Below are positions 1 through 8,974 of a stretch of DNA of 64,000 nucleotides, piece after piece; within the stretch, counting starts at the first letter, position 1; each line of letters opens with the position of its first letter. The stretch spans positions 310,001 to 374,000 of the forward strand of contig NZ_PWAA01000011.1 in assembly GCF_003031585.1 (NCBI RefSeq). The letters are read 5' to 3'. The notes below the pieces were generated by a model. That model was not told the origin of the DNA. It saw only the letters and a list, made by a program, of their open reading frames with translations, and did no database searches. Origin of the DNA: Thalassobius sp. I31.1. Lineage in GTDB: Bacteria > Pseudomonadota > Alphaproteobacteria > Rhodobacterales > Rhodobacteraceae. Position numbers and translations under genes: made by a program.

Positions 1-2
1 AG

Positions 3-695
3 GTTGCTGAAGTTGATGGCAAGCGTCCTTACGAAGACGTGCGCGTGCGTAAGGCCATCCAGATGGCTGTTGATAACGCTGTCTGCCTTGAACTTGGCCT
101 GTCGTCCAAAGGTTCCCTTGCGGAAAACCACCACGTATCCCCGGTTCACCCGGAATATGCGGAACTGCCTCCACAGCCGTTTGATCCTGCCGCTGCAAAA
201 GCGCTTATGGAAGAAGCCGGCATGGGCGACTATGAGCACGAGCTGATTTCCATCGACGGTGGTTATCGTTCCGATACCTGTGATGCGGTTTCTGCGATGC
301 TGAATGACGCAGGCATCCCATGTAAGCGTACCATTCTGCCTGGTTCTACCTTCTGGAATGACTGGACAAAGTACCCGTTCTCTCTGACCAACTGGAACCA
401 CCGTCCGCTGGGCGTGCAGATCCACGCGCTGGCATATCGTTCCGGTGAAGCATGGAACGAATTTGGCTGGGCCAATGAAGAGTTCGATGCGCTTCTGGGC
501 GAAGCTCTTTCCCTGGCAGATGCAGACCAGCGCCGCGAAGTTATGGCGAAAATGGAAGCTCTGATCCAGGAACAGGCCGTGACCATTCAGCCATACTGGC
601 GCAGCCTCTACCGTCACACCGTTGAAGGTCTGCACGGCGTGGAACAGCACATCGGCTTTGAACACCACCACTACAAGTGGGGCTTCTCTGCCTGA
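3..695 (+). CDS. Peptide ABC transporter substrate-binding protein, C-terminal part (partial)
   Basis: The reading frame is open from the window edge, so only about the last 230 residues are present. The fragment begins with a DVRVRKAIQMAVDN-type segment, the helix that follows the ligand cleft in family 5 (DppA/OppA-like) periplasmic binding proteins, and ends in a Trp/His-rich tail typical of the family. Two permease genes and a double ATPase follow on the same strand, so it is the binding component of a peptide or related oligo-solute importer acting in the periplasm. The ligand cannot be read from the sequence. The signal peptide lies outside the window. Confidence 0.9.
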   Translation, partial: VAEVDGKRPYEDVRVRKAIQMAVDNAVCLELGLSSKGSLAENHHVSPVHPEYAELPPQPFDPAAAKALMEEAGMGDYEHELISIDGGYRSDTCDAVSAMLNDAGIPCKRTILPGSTFWNDWTKYPFSLTNWNHRPLGVQIHALAYRSGEAWNEFGWANEEFDALLGEALSLADADQRREVMAKMEALIQEQAVTIQPYWRSLYRHTVEGLHGVEQHIGFEHHHYKWGFSA

Positions 696-718
696 TCCAC
701 GGATCATCTGAACAATGG

Positions 719-741
719 CGGGGCTGCATCAGGCGGCCCCG
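719..741 (+). promoter_or_regulatory. Intercistronic hairpin after the binding-protein gene
   Basis: CGGGGC (719-724) pairs with GCCCCG (736-741) around an 11-base loop, 24 bases after the binding-protein stop. No T-run follows. Hairpins at this place in ABC operons often protect the 3' end of the abundant binding-protein message or attenuate read-through into the permease genes. That role is inferred here. Confidence 0.45.
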
Positions 742-864
742 TTCGCCCCGGCAGTGAAAAACTGACCCATCCAGATCGCGCCAGGGCACGCTTAAGCCAG
801 CGACAGACGCCGGAAAACGGCGCAGTAAATTCCCTGACGACAGTCAGCTGACAGCGGAGAAATC

Positions 865-1908
865 ATGGGACTCTTTATATTACGTCGCCTGGGGATTATG
901 TTCCTCACGGCGCTTTGCCTGACATTTGTAGTGTTCTGGCTGACCAATCTTTATCCTAACCTTGAAAAGCTCGCCAAAAGTGAAGGCAACCAGCGTATGT
1001 CTGACGAAGAAGTCGTCAGCTGGCTGGCCGAACGCGGTTATGCGCAGCCTCTTTTTGTGAAATATGGCGAATGGATCGGGGTTGTACCCGGCTTCACCTT
1101 TACCGATGAAGAAGGCAATGTCAGCGGACGTTGCATTGTCGCTGGCGTCGCACCCGAAGATGCACCGACCTACTGCGGTATCCTTCAAAACGACTGGGGC
1201 CGTTCCACAGCACTTGATAATGAAGTGTCCTCTGTGATCAGCGACAAGCTTGGCCTGACAGGCTATCTGATGATGTGGGTGCTGATCGTAATGGTCCCCT
1301 CTGCCCTGATCATCGGTGTTCTGGCCGGTATGCGCGAAGGATCCCGCACAGACCGCTCTCTGTCGACGCTGTCGATCATCACCACCGCAACGCCGGAATA
1401 TGTATCCGGTGTTCTTCTGATCACGTTCTTCGCCTCTGGTGTCGGCTGGAAGATCTTCAAGGGCAGTGCCACCAAAGCGATGGAAGAGCCAAGCCTTGAA
1501 AACTTCACTCTGCCGGTGATCACCATTTCCCTTTATGGCATGGGCTATATTGCCAGGATGACACGCGCTTCTATGACCGAAGTCATGACCGCGCAATACA
1601 TCCGGACAGCGCGCCTGAAAGGCCTGTCTTTCCGCACAATCGTGATGAAACACGCCCTGCGCAACGCGCTGATTGCGCCATTCACCGTGATCATGCTGCA
1701 GATCCCATGGCTGCTGAACGGCGTTGTGATTGTTGAGACTTTGTTCAACTACAAAGGCTTTGGCTGGGCGCTTGTTCAGGCTGCCGGGAACAATGACATT
1801 GAATTGTTGCTTGGCGTTTCAGTTGTCTCTGTTGTGGTCGTGCTGCTGACGCAGCTGATCAGTGACATTGGCTATGTTTTCCTCAACCCGCGTATCCGCA
1901 TTTCATAA
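865..1908 (+). CDS. Peptide ABC transporter permease, DppB type
   Basis: This is an inner-membrane permease of the DppB/OppB class (347 residues). It has one N-terminal membrane helix (about residues 8-28), a roughly 100-residue periplasmic segment containing two cysteines, and then five helices from about residue 137. The cytoplasmic EAA loop that contacts the ATPase is visible at about 228-272 (RMTRASMTEVM, ARLKGLS). An ATG preceded by GCGGAG sets the start. It lies 169 bases after the binding-protein gene and 13 bases before the partner permease. The substrate is not determinable; dipeptides, oligopeptides or glycosides are all possible in this family. Confidence 0.9.
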   Translation: MGLFILRRLGIMFLTALCLTFVVFWLTNLYPNLEKLAKSEGNQRMSDEEVVSWLAERGYAQPLFVKYGEWIGVVPGFTFTDEEGNVSGRCIVAGVAPEDAPTYCGILQNDWGRSTALDNEVSSVISDKLGLTGYLMMWVLIVMVPSALIIGVLAGMREGSRTDRSLSTLSIITTATPEYVSGVLLITFFASGVGWKIFKGSATKAMEEPSLENFTLPVITISLYGMGYIARMTRASMTEVMTAQYIRTARLKGLSFRTIVMKHALRNALIAPFTVIMLQIPWLLNGVVIVETLFNYKGFGWALVQAAGNNDIELLLGVSVVSVVVVLLTQLISDIGYVFLNPRIRIS

Positions 1909-1921
1909 GGAGGTCTGAACG

Positions 1922-3112
1922 ATGGAAGAACTTTCCTGGGGTGGCGTAATCACCCGTATCATCATGCAACTGACCCCCGTATGGATTGCGCTTATCGCAA
2001 CATTCTGGGTGTCCATTGCTTACAAACGCAAACTGGGCCTCTACGGCAAACTGTTCGATTCAACCGTCGGCATGATCGGCTATGGCATTGTGATGTTCTG
2101 GGTCTTTACCGCCCTCTTCACCAATGTCTTTGGCTGGATCATGACCTATGATCCGCAGTTTTTCGAAACCTCAATGAAACATGCACTCCCTGGCGAAGCG
2201 CTGGGCGATGGCACAGGTCACTACCTTCTGGGCGGCGACAAACAGGCGCGTGACGTGTTCTCACGGGTGCTTTACGGGTCCGGTATTGTGATCATGATTG
2301 CACCGCTGGCCACGCTGATGGCCTTTATGGTTGGCATCACCCTGGGCCTGCCTGCGGGTTACTTTGGTGGCAAGCTTGACACAATCCTGTCTTTCCTGGC
2401 CAACCTGATCCTGGCCTTCCCGGTGATCCTGCTGTTCTACCTTCTGGTGACAAAGGAAATCGTAGCGACCGGCCTGCCCCAGTATATGGCAGCTGTCTTG
2501 TTCCTGTTCCCGCTGGTCTTCCTGACGGTTCTGATCAATTCCCGCTTTTACACAGATCCGGGCAAGCGCAACCCGATGCTGATTGCCCTTTGGGTGATTG
2601 GTGGCTGGATTTATCTGTCTTTCGTCAGCCAGAATGGTGGCGACAGTGCCATTCGCATTCTGCCGGCGGCCCTGGATGCCTTTAACCCGGACCCCAACAT
2701 TCTTGTTGTGTTTGTATCGGTTGTCTTCGTGAACTCACCCACTGTGTTCCGGATCGTGCGTGGCCTGACACTGGATATCAAATCCCGTGACTATGTTGCA
2801 GCCGGTCAGACCCGTGGTGAAGGCCCCTGGTACATCATGCTGTGGGAAATCCTGCCAAACGTGCGTGGCCCGCTGATCGTGGATTTCTGTCTGCGCATCG
2901 GATACGCCACCATCCTGCTGGGGACCCTTGGTTTCTTTGGCCTGGGTCTGGAAACCAACAGCCCGGACTGGGGGACAACCATTAACCTTGGTCGTGGCCT
3001 GCTGCGCGCCTATGCCCATCCTGTTCTTGTCCCTGCATTTGCGCTTCTCAGCCTTGTGCTTGGCCTGAACCTGCTGGCAGACGGCCTGCGCGAAGAAGCC
3101 CTGAAAGATTAA
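1922..3112 (+). CDS. Peptide ABC transporter permease, DppC type
   Basis: This is the second membrane subunit of the importer (396 residues), about 100 residues longer than classical DppC. The extra length lies N-terminally, with an additional membrane segment (about 9-28) before the usual one, and in an insertion of about 60 residues between core helices (around residues 185-250). The EAA loop is at about 271-320 (FRIVRGLTLDIKSRDYVAAG). AAGGAGG directly upstream is a strong ribosome binding site. It should pair with the DppB-type subunit to form the pore. The enlarged form occurs in several alphaproteobacterial transporters of this class, so I do not treat it as a defect. Confidence 0.88.
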   Translation: MEELSWGGVITRIIMQLTPVWIALIATFWVSIAYKRKLGLYGKLFDSTVGMIGYGIVMFWVFTALFTNVFGWIMTYDPQFFETSMKHALPGEALGDGTGHYLLGGDKQARDVFSRVLYGSGIVIMIAPLATLMAFMVGITLGLPAGYFGGKLDTILSFLANLILAFPVILLFYLLVTKEIVATGLPQYMAAVLFLFPLVFLTVLINSRFYTDPGKRNPMLIALWVIGGWIYLSFVSQNGGDSAIRILPAALDAFNPDPNILVVFVSVVFVNSPTVFRIVRGLTLDIKSRDYVAAGQTRGEGPWYIMLWEILPNVRGPLIVDFCLRIGYATILLGTLGFFGLGLETNSPDWGTTINLGRGLLRAYAHPVLVPAFALLSLVLGLNLLADGLREEALKD

Positions 3113-3170
3113 CCGAGCTAAGGGCGGGCCGTTCACGCGGCCTGCCTTCATTGACTGAGGAGTTACCTGA

Positions 3171-5258
3171 ATGAGTAAACTTGCAGATTACGACGGCCCG
3201 GTTCTTGAAATCGAAAAACTGTCGATCAGCTTCTTCACCCGCTTGCATGAAATCCCTGCGGTGATGGATTTTTCTGTCTCTGTGGCACCTGGCGAAGCCG
3301 TAGGCCTTGTAGGCGAATCCGGTTGCGGCAAATCCACCGTGGCCCTGGGCGTCATGCGGGATCTTGGCAAAAACGGTTCAATCGTTGGAGGTTCTGTAAA
3401 ATTCAAAGGTCGCGATATGGCCGAAATGGATGACGCGGAACTGCGCCACATTCGCGGCAATGAGATCGCCATGATCTACCAGGAACCTATGGCGTCCCTG
3501 AACCCCGCGATGAAAATCGGCCCGCAGCTGATGGAAGTGCCGATGTTGCATGATGGCGCAACCAGGGAAGAGGCCTACGCCCGCGCCCTTGAAGTTGTGA
3601 CCGATGTGAAGCTGCCGGATCCCAAGCGCATGCTTGAAAGCTATCCGCACCAACTGTCCGGTGGTCAGCAGCAACGGATCGTCATCGCCATGGCGCTGAT
3701 GTCCAAACCTGCCCTTCTGATCCTCGATGAACCCACAACCGCGCTTGACGTGACGGTTGAGGCGGCTGTTGTGGAACTGGTGAAAGACCTTGGTAAGAAA
3801 TACGGCACTTCCATGCTGTTCATTTCGCACAACCTTGGTCTGGTGCTGGAAACCTGTGACCGTCTTTGCGTCATGTATTCCGGTGAGGCGGTTGAACGCG
3901 GCTCCATCGCCGAGGTCTTCGACGAAATGCAGCACCCTTACACACAGGCGCTGTTCCGTTCGATCCCTCTGCCCGGTGCCGACAAGAACGCCCGTCCTCT
4001 GGTGGCGATCCCCGGCAACTTCCCCCTGCCCCATGAACGTCCAAACGGCTGTAACTTTGGCCCGCGCTGCGACTATTTTGAGGAAGGGCGTTGCGACCAG
4101 GGCTACATCACCATGGACCCGGCGAATGAAGCCGGCAGTCATGAAAGCCGCTGCCTGAAGTTCAAGGAAATCGATTGGGACGCCCCGATCCAGGCCGGCA
4201 ATCAGACAGAAAAAGCCAAACCTGGCAAAGTCGTTCTGAAAATGGACAACCTCAAGAAATACTATGAGGTGGCTGCAAACGCGCTGTTCAGCGGTGGCGA
4301 GAAGAAAGTCGTCAAAGCCAATGAAACCCTCAGCTTTGAGGCTCGCGAAAGCGAAACCCTGGCGATTGTGGGCGAATCCGGTTGTGGTAAATCGACCTTT
4401 GCCAAGGTTCTGATGGGGCTTGAAACCGCGACAGATGGCAAGATCACCCTGAATGGCAATGACATCCAGGACACCCCGATTGAAGACCGCGACACAGAAA
4501 CCGTGTCTTCCGTGCAGATGGTCTTCCAGAACCCGTTTGATACGCTGAACCCGTCCATGACCGTCGGGCGTCAGATCATCCGGGCACTGGAAATCTTCGA
4601 CATCGGCGAAAGCGATCATGATCGCCGTGACCGGATGCTGAAGCTGCTGGATCTGGTGAAGCTGCCCCGTGTATTCGCCGATCGTATGCCGCGTCAACTG
4701 TCTGGTGGTCAGAAGCAACGTGTTGGTATTGCACGCGCTTTTGCCGGTGATGCACAAATCGTTGTGGCGGATGAACCGGTTTCCGCGCTTGACGTATCCG
4801 TACAGGCCGCGGTGACGGATCTGTTGATGGAAATCCAGCGTGAAAACAAAACCACGCTGCTGTTCATCAGTCACGATCTGTCGATTGTGCGCTACCTGTC
4901 GGATCGCGTCATGGTGATGTATCTGGGCCATGTGGTGGAACTGGGCACGACCGATCAGGTCTTCCAGCCGCCCTACCACCCTTATACCGAAGCCCTGCTG
5001 TCAGCGGTTCCAATCGCGGATACCTCGATTGAAAAGGAACACATCGTTCTTGAAGGCGACATCCCATCCGCGATGAACCCGCCAAGCGGTTGCCCGTTCC
5101 AGACGCGCTGTCGCTGGAAATCCGAGGTGCCTGGCGGTCTTTGCGAGAAAGAGGTGCCACCGGTGCGCAAGCTTGAAGGCAAGCACCAGATCAAATGCCA
5201 CCTCGCCGACGATGTGCTAGCCCGCATGGGCCCGGTCATCAAGATCGCAGCGGAATAA
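3171..5258 (+). CDS. Fused double ATPase of a peptide ABC transporter (DppD-DppF type)
   Basis: Two complete ABC ATPase modules are joined in one 695-residue chain. The first has a Walker A (GESGCGKST) near residue 48 and a signature LSGGQQQR near 161. The second has the same Walker A near 401 and LSGGQKQR near 511. Each is followed by the Cys-containing C-terminal extension typical of oligopeptide transporter ATPases (CNFGPRC and CPFQTRC). The fusion replaces separate DppD and DppF subunits. It energises the two permeases encoded just upstream and closes the operon, with a terminator 19 bases after the stop. Confidence 0.93.
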   Translation: MSKLADYDGPVLEIEKLSISFFTRLHEIPAVMDFSVSVAPGEAVGLVGESGCGKSTVALGVMRDLGKNGSIVGGSVKFKGRDMAEMDDAELRHIRGNEIAMIYQEPMASLNPAMKIGPQLMEVPMLHDGATREEAYARALEVVTDVKLPDPKRMLESYPHQLSGGQQQRIVIAMALMSKPALLILDEPTTALDVTVEAAVVELVKDLGKKYGTSMLFISHNLGLVLETCDRLCVMYSGEAVERGSIAEVFDEMQHPYTQALFRSIPLPGADKNARPLVAIPGNFPLPHERPNGCNFGPRCDYFEEGRCDQGYITMDPANEAGSHESRCLKFKEIDWDAPIQAGNQTEKAKPGKVVLKMDNLKKYYEVAANALFSGGEKKVVKANETLSFEARESETLAIVGESGCGKSTFAKVLMGLETATDGKITLNGNDIQDTPIEDRDTETVSSVQMVFQNPFDTLNPSMTVGRQIIRALEIFDIGESDHDRRDRMLKLLDLVKLPRVFADRMPRQLSGGQKQRVGIARAFAGDAQIVVADEPVSALDVSVQAAVTDLLMEIQRENKTTLLFISHDLSIVRYLSDRVMVMYLGHVVELGTTDQVFQPPYHPYTEALLSAVPIADTSIEKEHIVLEGDIPSAMNPPSGCPFQTRCRWKSEVPGGLCEKEVPPVRKLEGKHQIKCHLADDVLARMGPVIKIAAE

Positions 5259-5276
5259 GCAAACCCCACAAACACG

Positions 5277-5307
5277 AAAAGCCCGGGTCAAACGCCCGGG
5301 CTTTTCT
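5277..5307 (+). terminator. Rho-independent terminator of the peptide transporter operon
   Basis: AAAAGCCCGGG (5277-5287) pairs perfectly with CCCGGGCTTTT (5295-5305) around a 7-base loop and ends in a T-rich stretch. The A-run on the other side means it can also work on the minus strand, where the small membrane gene stops at 5314. Confidence 0.9.
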
Positions 5308-5313
5308 TATTAA

Positions 5314-5649
5314 TCACACTGCGGTTGCCCAAATTGCTGAATAACCCAGAGCACACAACATCATTACCGCCAAAGTAGATAAAAGGATTCCGATCTTCCT
5401 GTTCACGACTTCAAACTCTATTACCAACACACACAAAAACACTATTGCCCAGAGAACCCAAATATAGACAGGGACAAACACTAAAACCGGAAACAGAAGG
5501 GCTAAGATAGCACCAATCGCTCCGGAAAAAGCGATTGCTCTCAGACCAACACGCCAGGCCATATGCCTTGGCCGATCTTCTGTTCCGTAAAAGAGATAAA
5601 GGAACAAACATGTGATTGCCCCAAATATGAGTTCAAATATTGCTTCCAC
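5314..5649 (-). CDS. Small four-helix membrane protein of unknown function (copy 1)
   Basis: I do not recognise this 111-residue protein. It has about four hydrophobic helices and short polar turns. I chose the GTG at 5649 because GGAG stands seven bases upstream; the longer frame from ATG at 5691 has no comparable site. With this start the protein begins MEAIFELIFGAI, which lines up with the N-terminus of the next gene upstream (shared pattern: FE..., a YG dipeptide near 25, then R.GLR...F.GA). The two are probably diverged tandem copies. The sequence is AT-richer than the flanking transporter genes. No partner hints at a role. Confidence 0.6.
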   Translation of the reverse strand: MEAIFELIFGAITCLFLYLFYGTEDRPRHMAWRVGLRAIAFSGAIGAILALLFPVLVFVPVYIWVLWAIVFLCVLVIEFEVVNRKIGILLSTLAVMMLCALGYSAIWATAV

Positions 5650-5754
5650 ACGATTTCTCCAAAATGAAAATCTAAGCATAGTCCGCCCCATTTACTTCGT
5701 CTGGTCAGGGCAGAGATCAATTACAAAAGGACAAGCCGATCCAATTGCAGCGCT

Positions 5755-6084
5755 TCAAGACAAAGCGAGGGCCGCTAACACCAGGCCTGAAACGAGGCCC
5801 GCAATCCACAAAGCGAAGGATCCGCGTGTTTTTTCATAGTAAAGAAAAATCGCGAAACACAGGAACCAGGGGATCCCGATCAGGAAAGCCCAATGACCTG
5901 TCGGCAAGAGTCCCAGGCAACCTCCCCCCAGAAATGCGGCGCCGAAAAATACAAACAGGCGAAGTCCCAGACGAACCATTGCAAACCCTGATTGGTTTTC
6001 GTCCCCATAGATGTAGCGCCCCACACCTCCGACAAATCCATAAATCAGGACTTCAAATACAATCTGAAAAACAACCTCAAGCAT
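5755..6084 (-). CDS. Small four-helix membrane protein of unknown function (copy 2)
   Basis: This is a 109-residue, very hydrophobic protein with about four membrane segments, preceded by a GAGGTGAG ribosome binding site. Its first 45 residues share spacing and several identities with the gene immediately downstream (FE, YG, R.GLR, FFGA), suggesting tandem duplication followed by divergence. Nothing in the sequence (no charged motif, no metal ligands) points to an activity. It lies 57 bases downstream of the ThrE-like exporter gene and could be transcribed with it, but no functional link can be claimed. Confidence 0.6.
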   Translation of the reverse strand: MLEVVFQIVFEVLIYGFVGGVGRYIYGDENQSGFAMVRLGLRLFVFFGAAFLGGGCLGLLPTGHWAFLIGIPWFLCFAIFLYYEKTRGSFALWIAGLVSGLVLAALALS

Positions 6085-6141
6085 ATCTCACCTCACATCA
6101 ATGCGCTTAAGGTGGGTAACGCCAGGCCTTAAAACAAGACG

Positions 6142-7311
6142 TCAGCTGACCAAATTCCGGTTCTTCTGGGAATAAAGCGACAGCGCCGTGATCTGTCCGG
6201 CGACAATTGCCGCGAACATCAGAAACGCTGACAATCCAACGCCTTGCACGGGCATCAGGCTTTCGTTGAACAGGCTTTGGGTCGCGCCAAATAACACACG
6301 GCTTCCCGGCACCAAAAGCAAAATTCCGGGCATAATATAGATCGCGCCGGTCAGGTTCATCTTCTTTGCCAGCCAGGTTCCGTACAGCGTGATACAGGCG
6401 GCCGTCACCCAGGTTCCGGTGATCCAGCCGGCACCAAAGCCAAGCCACAGAGGCCCCCAAAGACCCAGCGCAGTCACAGGCAGAGCCAGGGCTATATCAA
6501 CGGGACGTGCGTTAAAAATAATACCCAGGGCAAAGCTGAAAACAGGCAAAGCCACCACGGGCCACCACCAGATGACCTCATTCACATTCGGGGCATGCAG
6601 ACCCGTGCCAAAGATCGTCTCACCAATATTAAGACCAATGAAAATGCCGATAAACAGTTTGGTGAAAACAAACATCGCCTGGGTAAACAGGCTTGTGCCG
6701 GAAATCAGGTCATTAAAGGCCAGACATTCCAGGGAATTGGCGATCGAAAGCCCGGGGACAAACAGAACAATCGCCGCAATGCACAGTCCCCAGACCGGCA
6801 CCTCGGCCCCGCCCGCACTGATCGCAGCCACTGTAATTCCGACGATCAGCGCGCTGAGGAATTCCACAAAATTCGCCCTCTCGCCCTGACAGACCTGCTG
6901 ACAGATCCAGACCAGAACACCCAGAATCGCCGCAAACCCGATCGCCTGAAGGCTGCTGCCCACAAGGATCAGGAAAATCGGAGGGATGGAAATATGCGCC
7001 AACGCCGTCAGCCAGGTCGGGTAAGGAACATAGCCGATATGCGTGTCATCATCGCGATGAATGCGAATGATCGTGCGCGCCAGCAGGCCCAGATCAATCC
7101 CCGCCGGATCCATACGGCGCATCAGGATCTGATTGTCTTCCTCGGGAAACTGAAAACTGACCGAGGTCGGCGTCGCCTGCACAACAACGGTCACGCCCAG
7201 CTTACGGGCGTAATGCTGCACATATTTTTCAATTTTATAGGGCGCACAGCCACTGCGATGCAGCGCTTCGCCGATTTCCGCAATCTTCTGCGCCCGGCCC
7301 GGGTTCACCAT
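6142..7311 (-). CDS. ThrE-like threonine/serine exporter family protein
   Basis: The protein has the two-part layout of the ThrE family: a cytoplasmic N-terminal region with the conserved SG..(A/P).(K/R)IE pattern (here RSGCAPYKIEKYV, near residue 20-32), then about ten membrane helices forming the ThrE_1 and ThrE_2 halves. Family members export small amino acids, but substrates outside Corynebacterium are mostly untested. The ATG at 7311 is preferred (AGGA ten bases upstream, protein begins MVNPGRAQK); a start at 7395 would add 28 atypical residues. At about 389 residues it is close to the shorter family members. Confidence 0.8.
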   Translation of the reverse strand: MVNPGRAQKIAEIGEALHRSGCAPYKIEKYVQHYARKLGVTVVVQATPTSVSFQFPEEDNQILMRRMDPAGIDLGLLARTIIRIHRDDDTHIGYVPYPTWLTALAHISIPPIFLILVGSSLQAIGFAAILGVLVWICQQVCQGERANFVEFLSALIVGITVAAISAGGAEVPVWGLCIAAIVLFVPGLSIANSLECLAFNDLISGTSLFTQAMFVFTKLFIGIFIGLNIGETIFGTGLHAPNVNEVIWWWPVVALPVFSFALGIIFNARPVDIALALPVTALGLWGPLWLGFGAGWITGTWVTAACITLYGTWLAKKMNLTGAIYIMPGILLLVPGSRVLFGATQSLFNESLMPVQGVGLSAFLMFAAIVAGQITALSLYSQKNRNLVS

Positions 7312-7478
7312 ATGACAGCTTTCCTGACTTATCTCGCGCCCCTTTCTCATGATTTCCAGTCCGGGGCAAGCCAATGCTGACAGACTGCTTTCCATCCGGC
7401 TAACTGCGTTAAGTGACCACTGCGTCCCTGTCCGGGCACGGACTGAAAGGGTGCGAAAATACTCAAAATGACCAACGT

Positions 7479-7551
7479 AAAGAGTTTAAACTCCATGCTT
7501 CGGCGACTTTAAAGATTGTAAACTTCGCTATTTCTGAGGTTTAAACTCTTT
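7479..7551. repeat. Long-spaced inverted repeat in the lytic transglycosylase-exporter gap
   Basis: AAAGAGTTTAAACTC (7479-7493) recurs in inverted form as GAGGTTTAAACTCTTT (7536-7551), with one extra G, about 42 bases away. Each arm also contains the self-palindrome GTTTAAAC. A further CTTTAAAG palindrome lies between them (7507-7514). The repeat sits between the stop of the transglycosylase gene and the start of the exporter gene, both on the minus strand. It may be a cruciform, a paired regulator site or a weak terminator. Confidence 0.5.
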
Positions 7552-7556
7552 AAATT

Positions 7557-8144
7557 TCAGCTGCTGCCCAGGATACGACGCACATAATTCCGGGTTTCGC
7601 GATAAGGCGGCACACCGCCATGACGTTCAACCGCACCAGGCCCGGCATTATAAGCGGCAAGCGCCAACCGCCAGGACCGGAATTTGTCGTATTGTTCCTT
7701 CAGGTAACGCGCACCACCATCCAGATTTTGTCTTGGATCACGGGGGTTTACCCCCAGAATACGCGCGGTTCCCGGCATAAGCTGCGCTAAGCCAATCGCC
7801 CCGGCACTGCTACGCGCATTGGGGTTCCAGTTGCTTTCCTGCTGCACAAGCCGCAGAAACAGATCTTCGGGAATGCTATAGCGCCGCGCGGCCGCGCGCG
7901 CCATCTGCGTATATTCCCCCCGGTACTGCCCGGTATAAGCCGGGACCTCATCCCGACGCCCCAGGTTTGTCACCGTAGGTGGCTGTAATCTAACGGAATT
8001 ATTGTACTGTTCGGCAGCGCGACCATCCAGAACGCTTAGCTGTTGCAGCAACCGGTTATGCGGTGCGCTTTGCGCATCCGCCGCATTGGACAGCAGCAAA
8101 AGAGAGATAACAAACGCCGTCTGGCTTTTCAGTCTGCTTATCAT
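7557..8144 (-). CDS. Soluble-type lytic transglycosylase (SLT domain), secreted
   Basis: This enzyme cleaves peptidoglycan between MurNAc and GlcNAc. The mature part carries the SLT goose-lysozyme-like fold at about residues 80-185: catalytic Glu in QQESNWNP, then the [14 protein letters not shown] motif, and [10 protein letters not shown] near the end. A signal peptide covers the first 25 residues or so (cut after NAADA). The start at 8144 has GGAG ten bases upstream and gives a clean signal sequence; the longer frame from 8189 would place 15 polar residues in front. It is divergent from ssb. The protein is small (about 195 residues), with little besides the catalytic domain. Confidence 0.87.
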   Translation of the reverse strand: MISRLKSQTAFVISLLLLSNAADAQSAPHNRLLQQLSVLDGRAAEQYNNSVRLQPPTVTNLGRRDEVPAYTGQYRGEYTQMARAAARRYSIPEDLFLRLVQQESNWNPNARSSAGAIGLAQLMPGTARILGVNPRDPRQNLDGGARYLKEQYDKFRSWRLALAAYNAGPGAVERHGGVPPYRETRNYVRRILGSS

Positions 8145-8384
8145 TCTGTTCTGTCTCCGGATTACAAAACCAATACCACGCAACAACATAAGCTGCTTTT
8201 ATCATTTCACCAGTTGCAACGCAATTCTGAGTCTCCCCCAGGCAATCCACCGCCAGTTTACACAAATTTTAGTTTTCAACAGCAAACTGCTTCCTGTCCC
8301 CCCCGACCATCTGTATGGTTGCTGGAAAATACATAGCGGGTGCAGATCACGCACCGCGAAACAGACAAACAGAGGATGTGCTTC

Positions 8385-8927
8385 ATGGCCGGTTCACTCA
8401 ATAAAGTTATGCTGATTGGCAATCTCGGGGCAGACCCGGAAGTGCGCAGCTTTAACAATGGCGGCAAAGTCTGCAATCTGCGTATTGCGACGTCTGAGGC
8501 CTGGAAAGATCGCAACACCGGCGAACGTCGTGAGAAAACCGAATGGCACACTGTGTCCGTTTTCAGCGAAGGCCTGGTACGCGTCTGCGAACAATATCTG
8601 CGCAAAGGATCCAAAGTGTTTGTTGAAGGTCAGCTTCAGACCCGCAAATGGCAGGATCAGTCTGGCAATGACCGTTATTCAACCGAGGTTGTTCTGCAAG
8701 GCTTCGGCGGCACGCTGACCATGCTGGATGGCCGTGGCGAAGGCGGTGGCCAGGGTGGCGGCAGCCGTGGTGGTTACGGTGGCGGCCAGGGCGGTGGTCA
8801 AGGCGGCGGCTATGGTGGCGACAACTATGGCGGTGGTCAGGGTGGCTACGGCGGTGGTGGCAACCAGGGCGGCGGACCCCCGGCCCCTGCTCCGGCATCT
8901 GATCTGGACGATGAGATCCCGTTCTGA
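8385..8927 (+). CDS. ssb: Single-stranded DNA-binding protein
   Basis: This is a 180-residue SSB. The OB-fold occupies about residues 1-110 ([15 protein letters not shown], then EKTEWHTV, then [14 protein letters not shown]). A Gly/Gln-rich linker of about 55 residues follows, and the acidic partner-binding tip DDEIPF is at the extreme C-terminus. It coats single-stranded DNA during replication, repair and recombination. The start at 8385 follows GAGGA; the frame extends 15 codons further upstream but those residues are not SSB-like. I found no SOS box upstream. A perfect terminator follows. Confidence 0.97.
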   Translation: MAGSLNKVMLIGNLGADPEVRSFNNGGKVCNLRIATSEAWKDRNTGERREKTEWHTVSVFSEGLVRVCEQYLRKGSKVFVEGQLQTRKWQDQSGNDRYSTEVVLQGFGGTLTMLDGRGEGGGQGGGSRGGYGGGQGGGQGGGYGGDNYGGGQGGYGGGGNQGGGPPAPAPASDLDDEIPF

Positions 8928-8946
8928 TCCCAGAATTTTTTACTGG

Positions 8947-8974
8947 AAAACGCCGCAATATTGCGGCGTTTTTT
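8947..8974 (+). terminator. Bidirectional terminator between ssb and the TRAP-like gene
   Basis: AAAACGCCGCAA and TTGCGGCGTTTT pair perfectly around a two-base loop, flanked by T-runs on both strands. It lies 19 bases after the ssb stop and overlaps the last codon of the convergent membrane protein gene, so it probably serves both. Confidence 0.9.

Noticed and set aside
3378-4979. 533-residue open frame on the minus strand opposite the ABC ATPase gene
   Set aside because: It lies entirely antisense to a clear double ATPase, has His/Arg-rich, unstructured sequence and no ribosome binding site; it is a by-product of GC-rich codon use.
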